From the NCBI RefSeq assembly GCF_004135405.1, contig NZ_CP035491.1, forward strand, positions 682,001-746,000: a DNA stretch of 64,000 bases. Direction: 5' to 3'. This document shows positions 1-9,326 of the stretch, piece by piece. This DNA comes from Agromyces protaetiae. Lineage in GTDB: Bacteria; Actinomycetota; Actinomycetes; Actinomycetales; Microbacteriaceae. Within the stretch, counting starts at the first letter, position 1. Every line of letters begins with the position of its first letter. Under the pieces are notes generated by a model. That model ran no database searches and had not been told where the DNA came from. It was given only the letters and a program-made list of their open reading frames with translations. A program made the position numbers and the translations under genes.

Positions 1-2
1 AG

Positions 3-212
3 GTCGTGTCGAAGCCGACGTCGGGCGCGTGGTCGTTCCTCGGCAACGTCGTGTGGGTGCTCCTCGCGGGCTGGTGGCTCGCGCTCGAGCATCTGCTCAC
101 GGGGCTCGTGCTCTGCCTCACGATCATCGGCATCCCGCTCGGCATCGCGAACTTCAAGCTCATCCCGGTCTCGCTCGCCCCGCTCGGCAAAGAGATCGTC
201 GACAAGCCTTGA
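3..212 (+). CDS. YccF domain protein, C-terminal part (5' end outside window)
   Basis: About 70 residues matching the second half of YccF inner-membrane proteins: a segment reading GWWLALEHLLTG, then LTIIGIPLGIANFKL and a closing PLGKEIVD. Actinobacterial YccF proteins are usually about 130 residues with two such repeats. The frame is open to the window edge and reads V-V-S-K-P just before the GTG at 6, which fits the linker between the two repeats. I therefore read this as a 5'-truncated gene and not a 68-residue protein started at 6. The family is an integral membrane protein of unknown role. Its stop codon overlaps the next start by one base (TGATG), so the two genes are probably translated together. 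Confidence 0.8.
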   Translation, partial: VVSKPTSGAWSFLGNVVWVLLAGWWLALEHLLTGLVLCLTIIGIPLGIANFKLIPVSLAPLGKEIVDKP

Positions 213-868
213 TGCAGACGATCCAGCTCGGCGGCTTCGCCCAGTCCCCCGGCATGACCGCGCTGTTCGGCGTTGGGCTCGGCGGCCTCCTGCTCATCCC
301 TGCGGTGCTGCTCACCGACATCCGCTGGCTCATCGCGGGGCTCATCGCGATCCCGACGCTGATCGTGGCGATCGCCGTCCTGCTCGCCGCGGTCTACCCC
401 AGGGTGGACGCCGACTTCGCGACCGGCACGGTGCGCATCCGCTCCAAGACGGTGCCGATCGCCTCGATCACGCGCGTGACCCGCAGCCTCTCGACCGCCC
501 GCACTCGCGGGGCTCAACTGCATCGCGCGACCACGGGCACGACGGAGGAGCACGGGTACGTCCGCGGCCGCTACCTCGAGTACCGTCTGCAGTCGACGAC
601 CGGCGCGACGGCTCGCGTCCTCGTCACCGGCACGCCCTTCAGCGGCATCACGGCCCAAGGTGCGGCGGTGCTGCACCATCTGATCGGCTCGGCGCCGATC
701 GCCGAGCCGATCGACCCCGACGGGCGGCCGATCCCTCCCGAAGCTCAGGCCGTCCCCGACGGGCGCTTCACGACCGGTCGGCCTCACTTCGTCGGCCGCG
801 CATTCCTGCTCCACGAGCTCGCGACGGCGCATGGGCTCGTCCCGACGGGAGTCACCGGCCCCGCCTAG
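212..868 (+). CDS. hypothetical membrane protein with two N-terminal TM helices
   Basis: 218 residues starting at the ATG that overlaps the YccF stop. Residues about 13-34 and 36-58 are two hydrophobic helices. The rest is a soluble domain containing a PRVDADFATGTVRI beta-strand stretch that resembles bacterial-PH-type folds behind paired helices, but I do not recognise a named family. The C-terminus overlaps the annotated ATG of the MATE gene by 38 nt, and its TAG stop lies inside a TAGGCT hexamer that may be the promoter of that gene. The frame has consistently GC-rich third positions, so it is a real gene. Function unknown. Confidence 0.75.
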   Translation: MQTIQLGGFAQSPGMTALFGVGLGGLLLIPAVLLTDIRWLIAGLIAIPTLIVAIAVLLAAVYPRVDADFATGTVRIRSKTVPIASITRVTRSLSTARTRGAQLHRATTGTTEEHGYVRGRYLEYRLQSTTGATARVLVTGTPFSGITAQGAAVLHHLIGSAPIAEPIDPDGRPIPPEAQAVPDGRFTTGRPHFVGRAFLLHELATAHGLVPTGVTGPA

Positions 869-2246
869 GCTCGGAGTCATCGACATCAGAGCCACGCCCT
901 CCGACTCCGCCGCCGACCGGCGCGCGGTCGATCGCGACATCCTGCGGCTCGCCGTGCCCGCGCTCGGCGCGCTCATCGCCGAGCCGCTCTTCCTGCTCGC
1001 CGACACGGCGATGGTGGGGCACCTGGGCGCGGTGCCGCTCGCGGGGCTCGGGCTCGCGGCGGCGATCCTGCAGACGATCATCGGGCTCATGGTGTTCCTC
1101 GCCTACGCGACGACCCCGGCCGTCGCGCGTCGGCTCGGCGCGGGCGACGAGCGGGGCGCGGTCGCGGCGGGCATCGACGGACTCTGGCTCGCACTCGGCA
1201 TCGGCATCGTGCTCGCGGTCGCGGGGTGGTTCGCGAGCCCCTGGCTCGTCGGGGCGTTCGGAGCGACCGAGGATGTCTCGGCCGAGGCATCCACCTATCT
1301 GTCGATCTCGATGGCGGGGCTGCCCGCGATGCTGCTCGTGTTCGCGGCCACCGGGCTCCTCCGCGGCCTGCAAGACACGCGCACGCCGCTGTGGGTCGCC
1401 GGCATCGGGTTCGGCGTCAACATCGTGCTCAATTGCGTGTTCATCTACGTCGCGGGCTGGGGCCTCGCGGGGTCGGCGACGGGCACCGTCATCGCACAGT
1501 GGGGCATGGTCGCCGTGTACCTCGCAGTCGTCTGGCGGCACGCCGCGCGCGCAGGCGCGAGCCCGTGGCCGCACCACGCCGGCGTGCTGCGCGGGGCTGC
1601 ATCGGGCGGGTGGCTGTTCCTCCGCACGGCGAGCCTGCGGGTCGCGCTCCTCGTCGCGACGTGGTCGGCGACGGCGCTCGGGCCCGACGAGCTCGCGGCC
1701 TACCAGATCGTCATCTCGCTCTACTTCACGCTCGGCTTCGCACTCGACGCGCTCGCGATCGCGGCGCAGGCGCTCGTCGGTCGCGGGCTCGGAGCGGAGG
1801 ATGTCTCGCACGTGCGCGCCGTGCTCAAGCGGTGCCTGCAGTGGGGGCTCATCGCGGGTGCGGTCGCGGGCGTCGTCGTCATCGCGCTCGCGTGGGTGCT
1901 CCCCGCGCTCTTCACGTCGTCTGAAACCGTGCGGGCGATGCTGCCGCCCTCGCTCGTCGTGCTCGGGCTCTCCGCCCCGCTCGGCGGCGTCGTGTTCGTG
2001 CTCGACGGCGTGCTCATCGGGGCGGGCGACGCCCGCTACCTCGCGTGGACCGGCCTCGTGAACCTCGCGGTCTACATCCCGCTCGCGCTCGGCGTCGTGC
2101 AGTGGGCGAACGGGGCGGGGCACGAGGCATCCGTCGCCCTCGCCCTCATGACGGCCGCGTTCGTCATCGGCTATCTCGCCGCCCGCTGCGTGACCCTCGC
2201 GCTCCGCGCGCGCGGGGCGAAGTGGATGGTGACGGGGGCGCCGTGA
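831..2246 (+). CDS. MATE-family (DinF-like) multidrug efflux transporter
   Basis: 471 residues from the ATG at 831, with the twelve hydrophobic segments of MATE exporters. The first helices read LAVPALGALIAEPLFLLADTAMVGHLG, the N-terminal MATE signature, and a second pseudo-repeat starts near residue 260. It probably exchanges cations for drugs or metabolites across the cell membrane. The start is uncertain. ATG 831 overlaps the previous gene by 38 nt. In the same frame, a TAGGCT hexamer at 866-871 followed by seven bases ends at an ATC (879), exactly the geometry of leaderless starts elsewhere in the window. No ATG, GTG or TTG lies between 834 and the first helix. Confidence 0.88.
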   Translation: MGSSRRESPAPPRLGVIDIRATPSDSAADRRAVDRDILRLAVPALGALIAEPLFLLADTAMVGHLGAVPLAGLGLAAAILQTIIGLMVFLAYATTPAVARRLGAGDERGAVAAGIDGLWLALGIGIVLAVAGWFASPWLVGAFGATEDVSAEASTYLSISMAGLPAMLLVFAATGLLRGLQDTRTPLWVAGIGFGVNIVLNCVFIYVAGWGLAGSATGTVIAQWGMVAVYLAVVWRHAARAGASPWPHHAGVLRGAASGGWLFLRTASLRVALLVATWSATALGPDELAAYQIVISLYFTLGFALDALAIAAQALVGRGLGAEDVSHVRAVLKRCLQWGLIAGAVAGVVVIALAWVLPALFTSSETVRAMLPPSLVVLGLSAPLGGVVFVLDGVLIGAGDARYLAWTGLVNLAVYIPLALGVVQWANGAGHEASVALALMTAAFVIGYLAARCVTLALRARGAKWMVTGAP

Positions 2247-2264
2247 TGCACCCGGCTTCAACTG

Positions 2265-2336
2265 AGCGGATGACGAGATTCGAACTCGCGACCCTCACCT
2301 TGGCAAGGTGATGCGCTACCACTGCGCCACATCCGC
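2265..2336 (-). tRNA. tRNA-Gly (GCC anticodon)
   Basis: 72-nt cloverleaf on the minus strand. The acceptor arm GCGGATG pairs with CATCCGC, the D arm contains GCGCAGTGGTAGCGC, the anticodon stem TCACC/GGTGA closes the loop TTGCCAA with anticodon GCC, and the T arm reads GCGAGTTCGAATCTCGT. The discriminator base is T, and CCA is not encoded. It reads glycine codons GGC and GGT. Confidence 0.95.
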
Positions 2337-2398
2337 ATGCGCCGTGCGAATCGGCGCGAGTACGAGGGTACCGCACTCGGGCGAGGGCCCGTGACCAC

Positions 2399-3463
2399 CT
2401 ACGCGCGCACGCGCGCCGTCGTGTCGCCGATGTGCAGCGTGCTCGTGAACGCGACCGACTCGGGCTCCTCGCCCGCGAGCATGCGCACGACGGCGTCGCC
2501 CGCGGCACGGCCCTTGTCGACCGACGGCTGGTCGAGCGTCGTGAGATCGTGCTGCAGGCCGTCGACCGTGATGCCGTCGAACCCGAGCACGCTGAGGTCT
2601 GCCGGCACGGCGATGCCGAGCTCTTCAGCGGCGCGGATGACGCCCGCGGCGAGCAGGTCGCTCTGCGCGATGATCGCCGTAGGGCGGTCGGCGGAGTCGA
2701 CGTCGAGCAGCACGTGTGCGGCCGCGCGGCCCTCTTCGACCGAGCTCGCTCGGCCCGCTACGGCGCGCGCGTCGGGGAACACCGCCCGCGCGCCCGCGAG
2801 CCGCTCGATCGGCGTGGTGCTCGTCGCCTGTGCCTCGAGCTCGGCGGTCACCCGACCGCGGGTGCGCGCCGCGTCGAGCGGCAGCGTCACGATGCCGACC
2901 TTCGTGTGGCCGAGCTCGCGCAGGTACTCGGCGCCGCGACGGGTGGCGGCGGTGTTATCGATCGTGATCTCGGGGATGCCGTCGCCCGGTGCGCCCTCGA
3001 TCGCGACGGTCGGGATGCCCCGGCGGCGGAGCGCGGCGACGGAGTCGGCGAGCCGCGGGCTGCAGCCGATGAGCACGACGGCGTCGACGGGCGCGCTCTC
3101 GACCGAGACGGGGGCGTCGGCCTCGCCCGTGTCGGTGAGGAGCAGGAGGCCCGCGCGGAGGGGCGCGATGCCCTCGGCGATGCCGTCGAGCATCCGGATC
3201 TTCACGGGGTCGAGGAAGGCCGCGCGCACGCGCTCCTCGATGACGACGCCGACGATGCCCGAGCGGCCCTGCCGGAGCGACCGGGCGCGGGGGTCGGGTC
3301 CGGCGTAGCCGAGCTCGGTCGCGGCCGCGAGCACACGCTCTTTCGTGGCATCCGACACCGGGCCGGAGCCGCTGAACGCGAGCGACGCGGTCGACGCCGA
3401 GACGCCGGCTTTCGCGGCGACGTCGGCGAGGGTGGGATGCCTCGGCGCGGACTCGGTGGACAT
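2399..3463 (-). CDS. LacI/GalR-family transcriptional regulator
   Basis: 354 residues from the ATG at 3463, chosen because the typical LacI start (PTLADVAAKAGVSASTASLAFSG) begins 10 residues later and the frame upstream only crosses repeats. Residues about 11-60 are the helix-turn-helix and hinge; the rest is a periplasmic-binding-protein-like effector domain with SVLGFDGITV near the C-terminus. The effector is unknown, though LacI proteins usually bind a sugar. A perfect 14-bp palindrome TCGAATCGATTCGA lies 66 bp upstream of the start, and two more copies lie upstream of the MFS gene at 7080. This suggests autoregulation and control of that transporter. Confidence 0.93.
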   Translation of the reverse strand: MSTESAPRHPTLADVAAKAGVSASTASLAFSGSGPVSDATKERVLAAATELGYAGPDPRARSLRQGRSGIVGVVIEERVRAAFLDPVKIRMLDGIAEGIAPLRAGLLLLTDTGEADAPVSVESAPVDAVVLIGCSPRLADSVAALRRRGIPTVAIEGAPGDGIPEITIDNTAATRRGAEYLRELGHTKVGIVTLPLDAARTRGRVTAELEAQATSTTPIERLAGARAVFPDARAVAGRASSVEEGRAAAHVLLDVDSADRPTAIIAQSDLLAAGVIRAAEELGIAVPADLSVLGFDGITVDGLQHDLTTLDQPSVDKGRAAGDAVVRMLAGEEPESVAFTSTLHIGDTTARVRA

Positions 3464-3528
3464 GCTGGTCGCTCCTCGGGGCGGCGGCCGTCGGCGATCG
3501 CCGACACGCCGATCATAGGCCATCGTTC

Positions 3529-3542
3529 TCGAATCGATTCGA
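3529..3542. promoter_or_regulatory. LacI-type operator, 14-bp perfect palindrome
   Basis: TCGAATCGATTCGA has the central CG and length typical of LacI/GalR sites. It lies just upstream of the LacI gene on its 5' side and is identical to the two sites at 6982-7010. Confidence 0.8.
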
Positions 3543-3549
3543 TAACCCT

Positions 3550-3618
3550 CCCCAACTCGGGGTTTCCCCAACTCGGGGTTCCTCCCCAACTCGGCGTTTC
3601 CTCCCCAACTCGGGGTTT
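3550..3618. repeat. four tandem copies of CCCCAACTCGGGGTTT
   Basis: Copies start at 3550, 3566, 3584 and 3603. The third reads CGGCG instead of CGGGG. Each unit is a small inverted repeat, CCCC-aactc-GGGG. Spacing is 16, 18 and 19 bp. The array fills the gap between the LacI gene and the nested palindrome at 3613-3692. No function is recognised. Confidence 0.85.
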
Positions 3619-3692
3619 GTCGGACATCAGCCTGTTTGTCGGACGTGGGCGCGCTCCCACGTCCGACAAAGCCGCACATGTCCGACAAACCC
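3613..3692. repeat. nested inverted repeat built from four TTTGTCGGAC boxes
   Basis: Outer arms GGGTTTGTCGGACAT (3613-3627) and ATGTCCGACAAACCC (3678-3692) are perfect 15-bp complements. Inner arms TTTGTCGGACGTGGG (3635-3649) and CCCACGTCCGACAAA (3656-3670) are another perfect 15-bp pair around a 6-nt loop. All four boxes share TTTGTCGGAC. The whole can fold as a cruciform or two-step hairpin. It sits between divergent genes, so it is not a simple terminator. It resembles the layout of REP/BIME-type intergenic elements or a multi-site operator. Confidence 0.85.
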
Positions 3693-3725
3693 GTGGGGCC
3701 GGACGCAGTGGGAGGCGGGCGCATC

Positions 3726-3731
3726 TAGGCT
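3726..3731 (+). promoter_or_regulatory. -10 hexamer TAGGCT, leaderless start of the SDR gene
   Basis: TAGGCT is followed by 7 nt and then ATG 3739. Confidence 0.6.
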
Positions 3732-3738
3732 GTCCGGC

Positions 3739-4509
3739 ATGGCCAGAACCGCACTCATCACCGGCGCGAGCTCAGGACTCGGCGTCGAGTTCGCCCGCCA
3801 GCTCGCTGCGAAGGGCGCCGACCTCGTGCTCGTCGCGCGCGACGCGGAGTCGCTCGAGCGCGTCGCCGACGAGGTGCGGGCGAAGACCGGACGCACGGTC
3901 GAGGTCCTGGCGGCCGACCTCGTCGATCCTGCAGACCTCGCCCGCGTCACCGCACGCGTCGCCGATGCCGAGCACCCGATCGACCTCCTCGTCAACAACG
4001 CGGGCTTCGGCCTTCCGCTCGACTTCGCGGCCAACGACATCGAGGACGAGGCGCGCCATCTGGCCCTCCACGTCGAGGTGCCCATGCGGCTCTCGCACGC
4101 GGCGCTCCAGGGCATGCTCGCGCGCGGGAGCGGCAAGATCGTCAACGTCGCGTCGGTCGCGGGGTTCATCCCCCGCTCCACGTACGGCGCGTGCAAAGGA
4201 TGGCTCATCTCGTTCAGCCGGTGGGCGAACGGCCGCTACCGCGGCGAAGGCGTGACGACGACGGCCGTCTGCCCGGGCTTCACGCACACCGACTTCCACG
4301 CGCGCATGGGACTGCCGAAGGGCCAGGAGGGCATCAAGCCGTTCATGTGGCTCGATGCGCGCACGGTCGTCTCGCAGGGCCTTCGTGATGCAGCGCGCGG
4401 CAAGGCGGTGTCGGTCCCGTCGCTGCGGTACAAGACCCTCGTCGGCCTGTCGCGGCTCGCGCCGCCGTCGCTCGCGGCGCGCGTCGGCGAGCAGGGGCGC
4501 TCGCGCTGA
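3739..4509 (+). CDS. short-chain dehydrogenase/reductase (classical SDR)
   Basis: 256 residues. The NAD(P)-binding TGASSGLG is at residues 8-15, NNAG near 92, the catalytic serine in NVASVAGF and the YGACK active-site Tyr/Lys follow. It is closest in style to DltE/short-chain oxidoreductases acting on small carbonyls or fatty-acyl compounds; the substrate cannot be told. No Shine-Dalgarno is seen; translation probably starts at the mRNA 5' end. It is convergent with kbl and shares no operon. Confidence 0.88.
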   Translation: MARTALITGASSGLGVEFARQLAAKGADLVLVARDAESLERVADEVRAKTGRTVEVLAADLVDPADLARVTARVADAEHPIDLLVNNAGFGLPLDFAANDIEDEARHLALHVEVPMRLSHAALQGMLARGSGKIVNVASVAGFIPRSTYGACKGWLISFSRWANGRYRGEGVTTTAVCPGFTHTDFHARMGLPKGQEGIKPFMWLDARTVVSQGLRDAARGKAVSVPSLRYKTLVGLSRLAPPSLAARVGEQGRSR

Positions 4510-4537
4510 GAGCGGCAATGACAGGGGGCCGGATGCC

Positions 4538-5713
<1,176 letters not shown>

Positions 5714-5715
5714 GC

Positions 5716-6759
5716 TCAGACCTCCGTCCAGTCGAGGATGACCTTGCCGACGCCCGCCGCGCGGGCGGTGTCGAACGCCTGGCTCCAGTCACGGGCAGGG
5801 TAGCGCTCGGAGATGACGGATGCCACGCGCCCCCGCAGCTCCTCGCTCGTCTGGAGCATCGCGCTCATCGAGTTCCAGGTCTCGAACATCTCGCGGCCGT
5901 AGACGCCCTTGAGGGTCAGCATGTGGGTGACGACCTTGCCCCAGTCGATCGCGTACGGCTCGCTCGGCAGCCCGAGCATCGCGATGCGACCGCCGTGGTT
6001 CATGTTCTCGATCATCTCGGGGAGGGCCTTCGCCGATCCGCTCATCTCGAAGCCGACGTCGAAGCCCTCGCGCATGCCGAGCCGACGCTGCGATTCGACG
6101 ATGCGTTCGGCCGAGACATCCACGACGTCGTCGGCGCCCATGGCGCGGGCCAGCTCGAGGCGTGCGGGCGAGACATCCGTCGCGACGACGAAGCGCGCGC
6201 CCACATGGCGGGCGACCGCGATCGACATGAGGCCGATGGGGCCGCAGCCCGTGACGAGCACGTCTTCGCCGACGACCGAGTACGCGAGGGCCGTGTGGAC
6301 GGCGTTGCCGAACGGGTCGAAGACGGCGCCGACCTCGGGGTCGACGGGTGAGTGGTGCACCCACACGTTCGCGCCGGGGATGACGATGTACTCGGCGAAG
6401 GCGCCGTCGCGGTGGAGGCCGACGCCCTGGGTGCGGATGCACATCTGGCGGCGGCCGGCACGGCAGTTGCGGCACATGCCGCACACGACGTGGCCTTCGC
6501 CAGACACGTGGTCGCCGACGGCGACGTCGTGCACGAGCGGGCCGACCTCGACGACTTCGCCGTAGAACTCGTGCCCGGGGATGAGGGGGGTCGCGATCTC
6601 GGCGGCGGCCCAGTCGTCCCACGCCTCGATGTGGAGGTCGGTGCCGCAGATGCCGGTGCGAAGCACCCGGATCTTGACATCGGCGGGGCGCGTCACGGGC
6701 TCTGGGCGGTCGGTGAACTCGAACCCCGCGCCAGGCGCGGCCTTGAAGAGTGCCTTCAC
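5716..6759 (-). CDS. tdh: L-threonine 3-dehydrogenase
   Basis: 347 residues from the GTG at 6759, chosen because [10 protein letters not shown] aligns with the usual Tdh N-terminus and a GAGG lies just upstream; an ATG at 6846 would add 29 unlikely residues. A zinc-dependent medium-chain dehydrogenase: catalytic zinc motifs CGTDLH and GHEFYGEV, four structural-zinc cysteines in [15 protein letters not shown], and Rossmann GCGPIGLM. It oxidises threonine to 2-amino-3-oxobutyrate with NAD, passing it to Kbl. Confidence 0.94.
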   Translation of the reverse strand: MKALFKAAPGAGFEFTDRPEPVTRPADVKIRVLRTGICGTDLHIEAWDDWAAAEIATPLIPGHEFYGEVVEVGPLVHDVAVGDHVSGEGHVVCGMCRNCRAGRRQMCIRTQGVGLHRDGAFAEYIVIPGANVWVHHSPVDPEVGAVFDPFGNAVHTALAYSVVGEDVLVTGCGPIGLMSIAVARHVGARFVVATDVSPARLELARAMGADDVVDVSAERIVESQRRLGMREGFDVGFEMSGSAKALPEMIENMNHGGRIAMLGLPSEPYAIDWGKVVTHMLTLKGVYGREMFETWNSMSAMLQTSEELRGRVASVISERYPARDWSQAFDTARAAGVGKVILDWTEV

Positions 6760-6981
6760 TGGTACCTCAGGTGTTTGGGGCACGAGCCACTGGGTGCGGC
6801 GGCTCATGCAGGTGTTTCCGGTGGATGTGCCGGACGACTCGGCCATCGTAGCGGCGAACGGGGGCCCTTCGCCGAATCCCGAATAGCATTCGGTAATGAG
6901 GATACCTTCTCGGCCTGGCCGACCGGTGCACCCCCGACCGGGCCGCAGGGTGGCAGAGTCGTCCGCGACCTGCTATCGTCA

Positions 6982-7010
6982 TCGAATCGATTCGAGTCGA
7001 ATCGATTCGA
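6982..7010. promoter_or_regulatory. two tandem LacI operators upstream of the MFS gene
   Basis: TCGAATCGATTCGA occurs at 6982-6995 and again at 6997-7010, separated by one G. Centres are 15 bp apart, so two dimers could bind on roughly opposite faces of the helix. They lie 70 bp before the MFS start and about 220 bp before tdh. The 6760-7079 gap otherwise shows no gene; it should hold the divergent promoters of tdh and the MFS gene. Confidence 0.8.
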
Positions 7011-7079
7011 CACCGACGAGGATGCCGCGACCGGCCGCATCGGCTCCTCCACCCCGAACCCCGTCACCGAGGAGCGACC

Positions 7080-8365
7080 ATGGCCCACGAGGCATCCGTC
7101 GATAGCGTTGACGTCGTGACCGACGACGCGACCGCGACACCCGGGCCTGCGCGCAGCCCCCGCGCGCTGCGCGCGTGGCGCAACGCCGTCTTCGCCGTGT
7201 TCTTCCTCTCGGGCTCAGCATGGCGAGCTGGGTCGCCCGCATCCCCGCCGTGCGCGACTTCAACGAGCTCACGACGCAGGGCGTCGGCCTCGTGATCCTC
7301 GCGGGCTCGATCGCGTCGGTGGTCGGCCTTGTCGTGGCGCCGCTCGTCATCGGCCGCTTCGGCCCGCGCACGGGCATGGCCGCGACCCTCATCGTCGTCG
7401 CCGTCGGACTCGTCTCGATCGGCATCGGCTCGTCGGTCGTGCCGTCGATCCCGCTCGTCGTCCTCGGCCTCGCGCTCTTCGGGTTCGGCAACGGCGCCGT
7501 CGACGTCATCATGAACGTCGACGCGGCCGAGGTCGAACGCGAGCTCGGCCGCACGGTCATGCCCCTCATGCACGCCTTCTTCAGCTTCGGCACCGTCGCC
7601 GGCGCGGGCCTCGCGGCCGGGGCGTCCGCCCTCGCAATCGACGTCGCGCCGCACCTCGCGGTCGTCGCCGTCGTCATCGTCGTCGCCGTGCTCGTCGCCG
7701 TGCGCTTCGTGCCGGTGCGCGACGCCTACGGCGTGACGGATGCCTCGGCCGACGCCGCACCCCGCACGACCTTCTGGACGCGCGTGCGCAAGAACCTCGC
7801 CGTGTGGGCCGACCTGCGGCTCCTGCTCATCGGCCTCGTCATGCTCGGCATGGCCTTCGCCGAGGGCAGCGCGAACGACTGGATCGCCCTCGCCGTCGTC
7901 GACGGCCACCACATGGACGCGACGACCGCCGCGGCGATCTTCACGGTCTTCACCATCGCCATGACCGCCGCACGCGTCATCGGCGGACCCGTGCTCGACC
8001 GGTTCGGCCGGGTGCCCGTCATCCGCACGCTCGCCGTCATCGGCGCTCTCGGCCTCGGCCTGTTCATCTTCGGCACCGAGCCGTGGATGCTCGTCGTCGG
8101 CACGATCCTCTGGGGCGTCGGCTGCTCGCTCGGGTTCCCCGTCGGCATGTCGGCCGCCGCCGACGTGCCCGACCGCGCCGAGTCGGCCGCGCGCGTGTCG
8201 GCGGTTGCCATGATCGGCTACACGGCGTTCCTCGTCGGCCCGCCGCTGCTGGGCTTCCTCGGGCAGCACTTCGGGATTCTGAACGCGCTGCTCGTGCTGC
8301 TGGGGCTGCTCGTGCTGGCCGGGCTCGCCGCGCCGTCGGTGCGGGAGCGCGCTCCCCGCGACTGA
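7080..8365 (+). pseudogene. MFS transporter, reading frame broken by one missing base
   Basis: The ATG at 7080 (GAGGAG just upstream) reads 44 residues to WRNAVFAVFFLSG and then loses frame. The next frame resumes with LSMASWVARIPAVRDFN and continues as a normal 12-helix MFS protein to 8365. The junction is TCGGGCTCAGC at 7210-7220. Adding one G to the GGG run (or a C) restores a continuous 428-residue protein. The full-length homologous body argues for a recent lesion or a sequence error. The family (YbjJ/fucose-permease-like) exports or imports small molecules. Two LacI operators upstream suggest control by the regulator at 2399-3463. Confidence 0.85.
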
Positions 8366-8368
8366 GGC

Positions 8369-8929
8369 TCAGCGCCGCACGCGGTACGCGAGGAAGACGA
8401 CGCCGTTGTCGAAGCGGCGCTCGTCGACGAGTTCGAGGTCGAGCCGCACGTCGTCGGGGAAGAGCGGCAGACCGCCGCCCACGATGACGGGCCACACGTA
8501 GACCTCGACGTCGTCGACGATCCCGGCGCGGAAGGCCGCCGCAGCGAGCGTGGGCCCGCCGACCTCGACGTCGCGATCGGATGCCTCCACGAACGCCCGC
8601 ACGGCGTCGGCGTCGAACGTCCGCTCGAGGCGCGTCCGCACTGTGCTCACCTCCTCGGGCGCGAGCGTCGACGAGTACACGACCTTGTCGGCGTCGAGCC
8701 AGTACCGCTGGAACTCGGCCATCGCGGGCGAGTCCGAGACATCCAGGTCGTCCCACACGCTCATGACCTCGTAGAGCCGACGGCCGAAGAGGTAGGTGCC
8801 GATGCCGTCGAGCCGGTCGCTGATGAACTGGTGCAGCGCCTCGTCGGGCATCCCCCAGTCGATCGAGCCGTCGCGGTCGGCGAAGTACCCGTCGAGGGTG
8901 ATCGACCCCGAGACGATGAGGCGGCCCAT
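8369..8929 (-). CDS. dihydrofolate reductase-fold (RibD C-terminal-like) protein
   Basis: 186 residues: SGSITLDGYFADRDGSIDWG at the N-terminus, GRRLYEVM near residue 50 and VGGPTLAAAAF near 125. This is the RibD C-terminal/DHFR-like family of NADPH reductases with unassigned substrates, and not the folate enzyme itself. Its ATG overlaps the TGA of the preceding membrane gene if that gene is frame-corrected. It is convergent with the MFS gene, with stops 3 nt apart. Confidence 0.88.
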   Translation of the reverse strand: MGRLIVSGSITLDGYFADRDGSIDWGMPDEALHQFISDRLDGIGTYLFGRRLYEVMSVWDDLDVSDSPAMAEFQRYWLDADKVVYSSTLAPEEVSTVRTRLERTFDADAVRAFVEASDRDVEVGGPTLAAAAFRAGIVDDVEVYVWPVIVGGGLPLFPDDVRLDLELVDERRFDNGVVFLAYRVRR

Positions 8930-9272
8930 CAGTCGGCCCCGGCAACTGTTCGCACGTGCCGCCGGGCGCGCAGCCGCTCCCCGAGCCGCTGCTCGGGCCG
9001 TCGGGCGTGAGCAGGCCGATCGCGATGTAGGCGGCCGCGCCGACGACGATCGCGGCGCCGAAGACGAGGACCGCGACGCCCCAGGAGGTGCGTCGCACGG
9101 CGGCGACGAGGCCCGCGAGCGCGACGACGATGCCAGCCGCGAGCGGGTAGAACGGCCCGAAGATCGACCCGTAGAGGCCGAGCGGCACGCCGACGGCCGC
9201 CGCGAGAGCGGCGCCGACCGCCGTGAGGACTGGTCCGTTCACGCGGGCGCGCGGGGAATCGACCGTGGTCAT
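8929..9272 (-). CDS. small membrane protein, probable one-base frameshift near its end
   Basis: From ATG 9272 the frame encodes three hydrophobic helices (about residues 13-35, 37-58, 66-87) and then runs without stop across the whole DHFR-like gene in the wrong frame, to 8064. Such a same-strand overlap is not credible. Inserting one G into the GGGG run at about 8981-8986 gives a short basic tail ending VRTVAGAD and a TGA that overlaps the next ATG (TGATG), typical of coupled genes. The corrected protein is 114 residues. Function unknown. The exact lesion position is inference. Confidence 0.55.
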
Positions 9273-9326
9273 GGCCGAATCATCCCGCCCCGCTCACCGC
9301 GCGGCAAGGCCCGTGACAGCCGACGC

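Noticed and set aside
852-2261. 469-codon open frame on the minus strand opposite the MATE gene
   Set aside because: Arg/Asp/Glu-rich composition with no hydrophobic or family pattern; a mirror of the GC-rich MATE gene.
3613-3692. Simple transcription terminator
   Set aside because: The neighbouring genes diverge from this gap, so no transcript should end there.
6760-7079. Riboswitch or leader peptide before tdh
   Set aside because: No conserved aptamer-like structure or small reading frame with threonine or glycine codons was visible.
7200-7220. Programmed ribosomal frameshift in the MFS gene
   Set aside because: No slippery heptamer or downstream stem is seen, and MFS genes are not known to use one.
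7080-7295. 71-residue separate gene at the start of the MFS transporter
   Set aside because: Its last correct residues continue in the next frame as the same MFS helix, so it is the 5' part of one broken gene.
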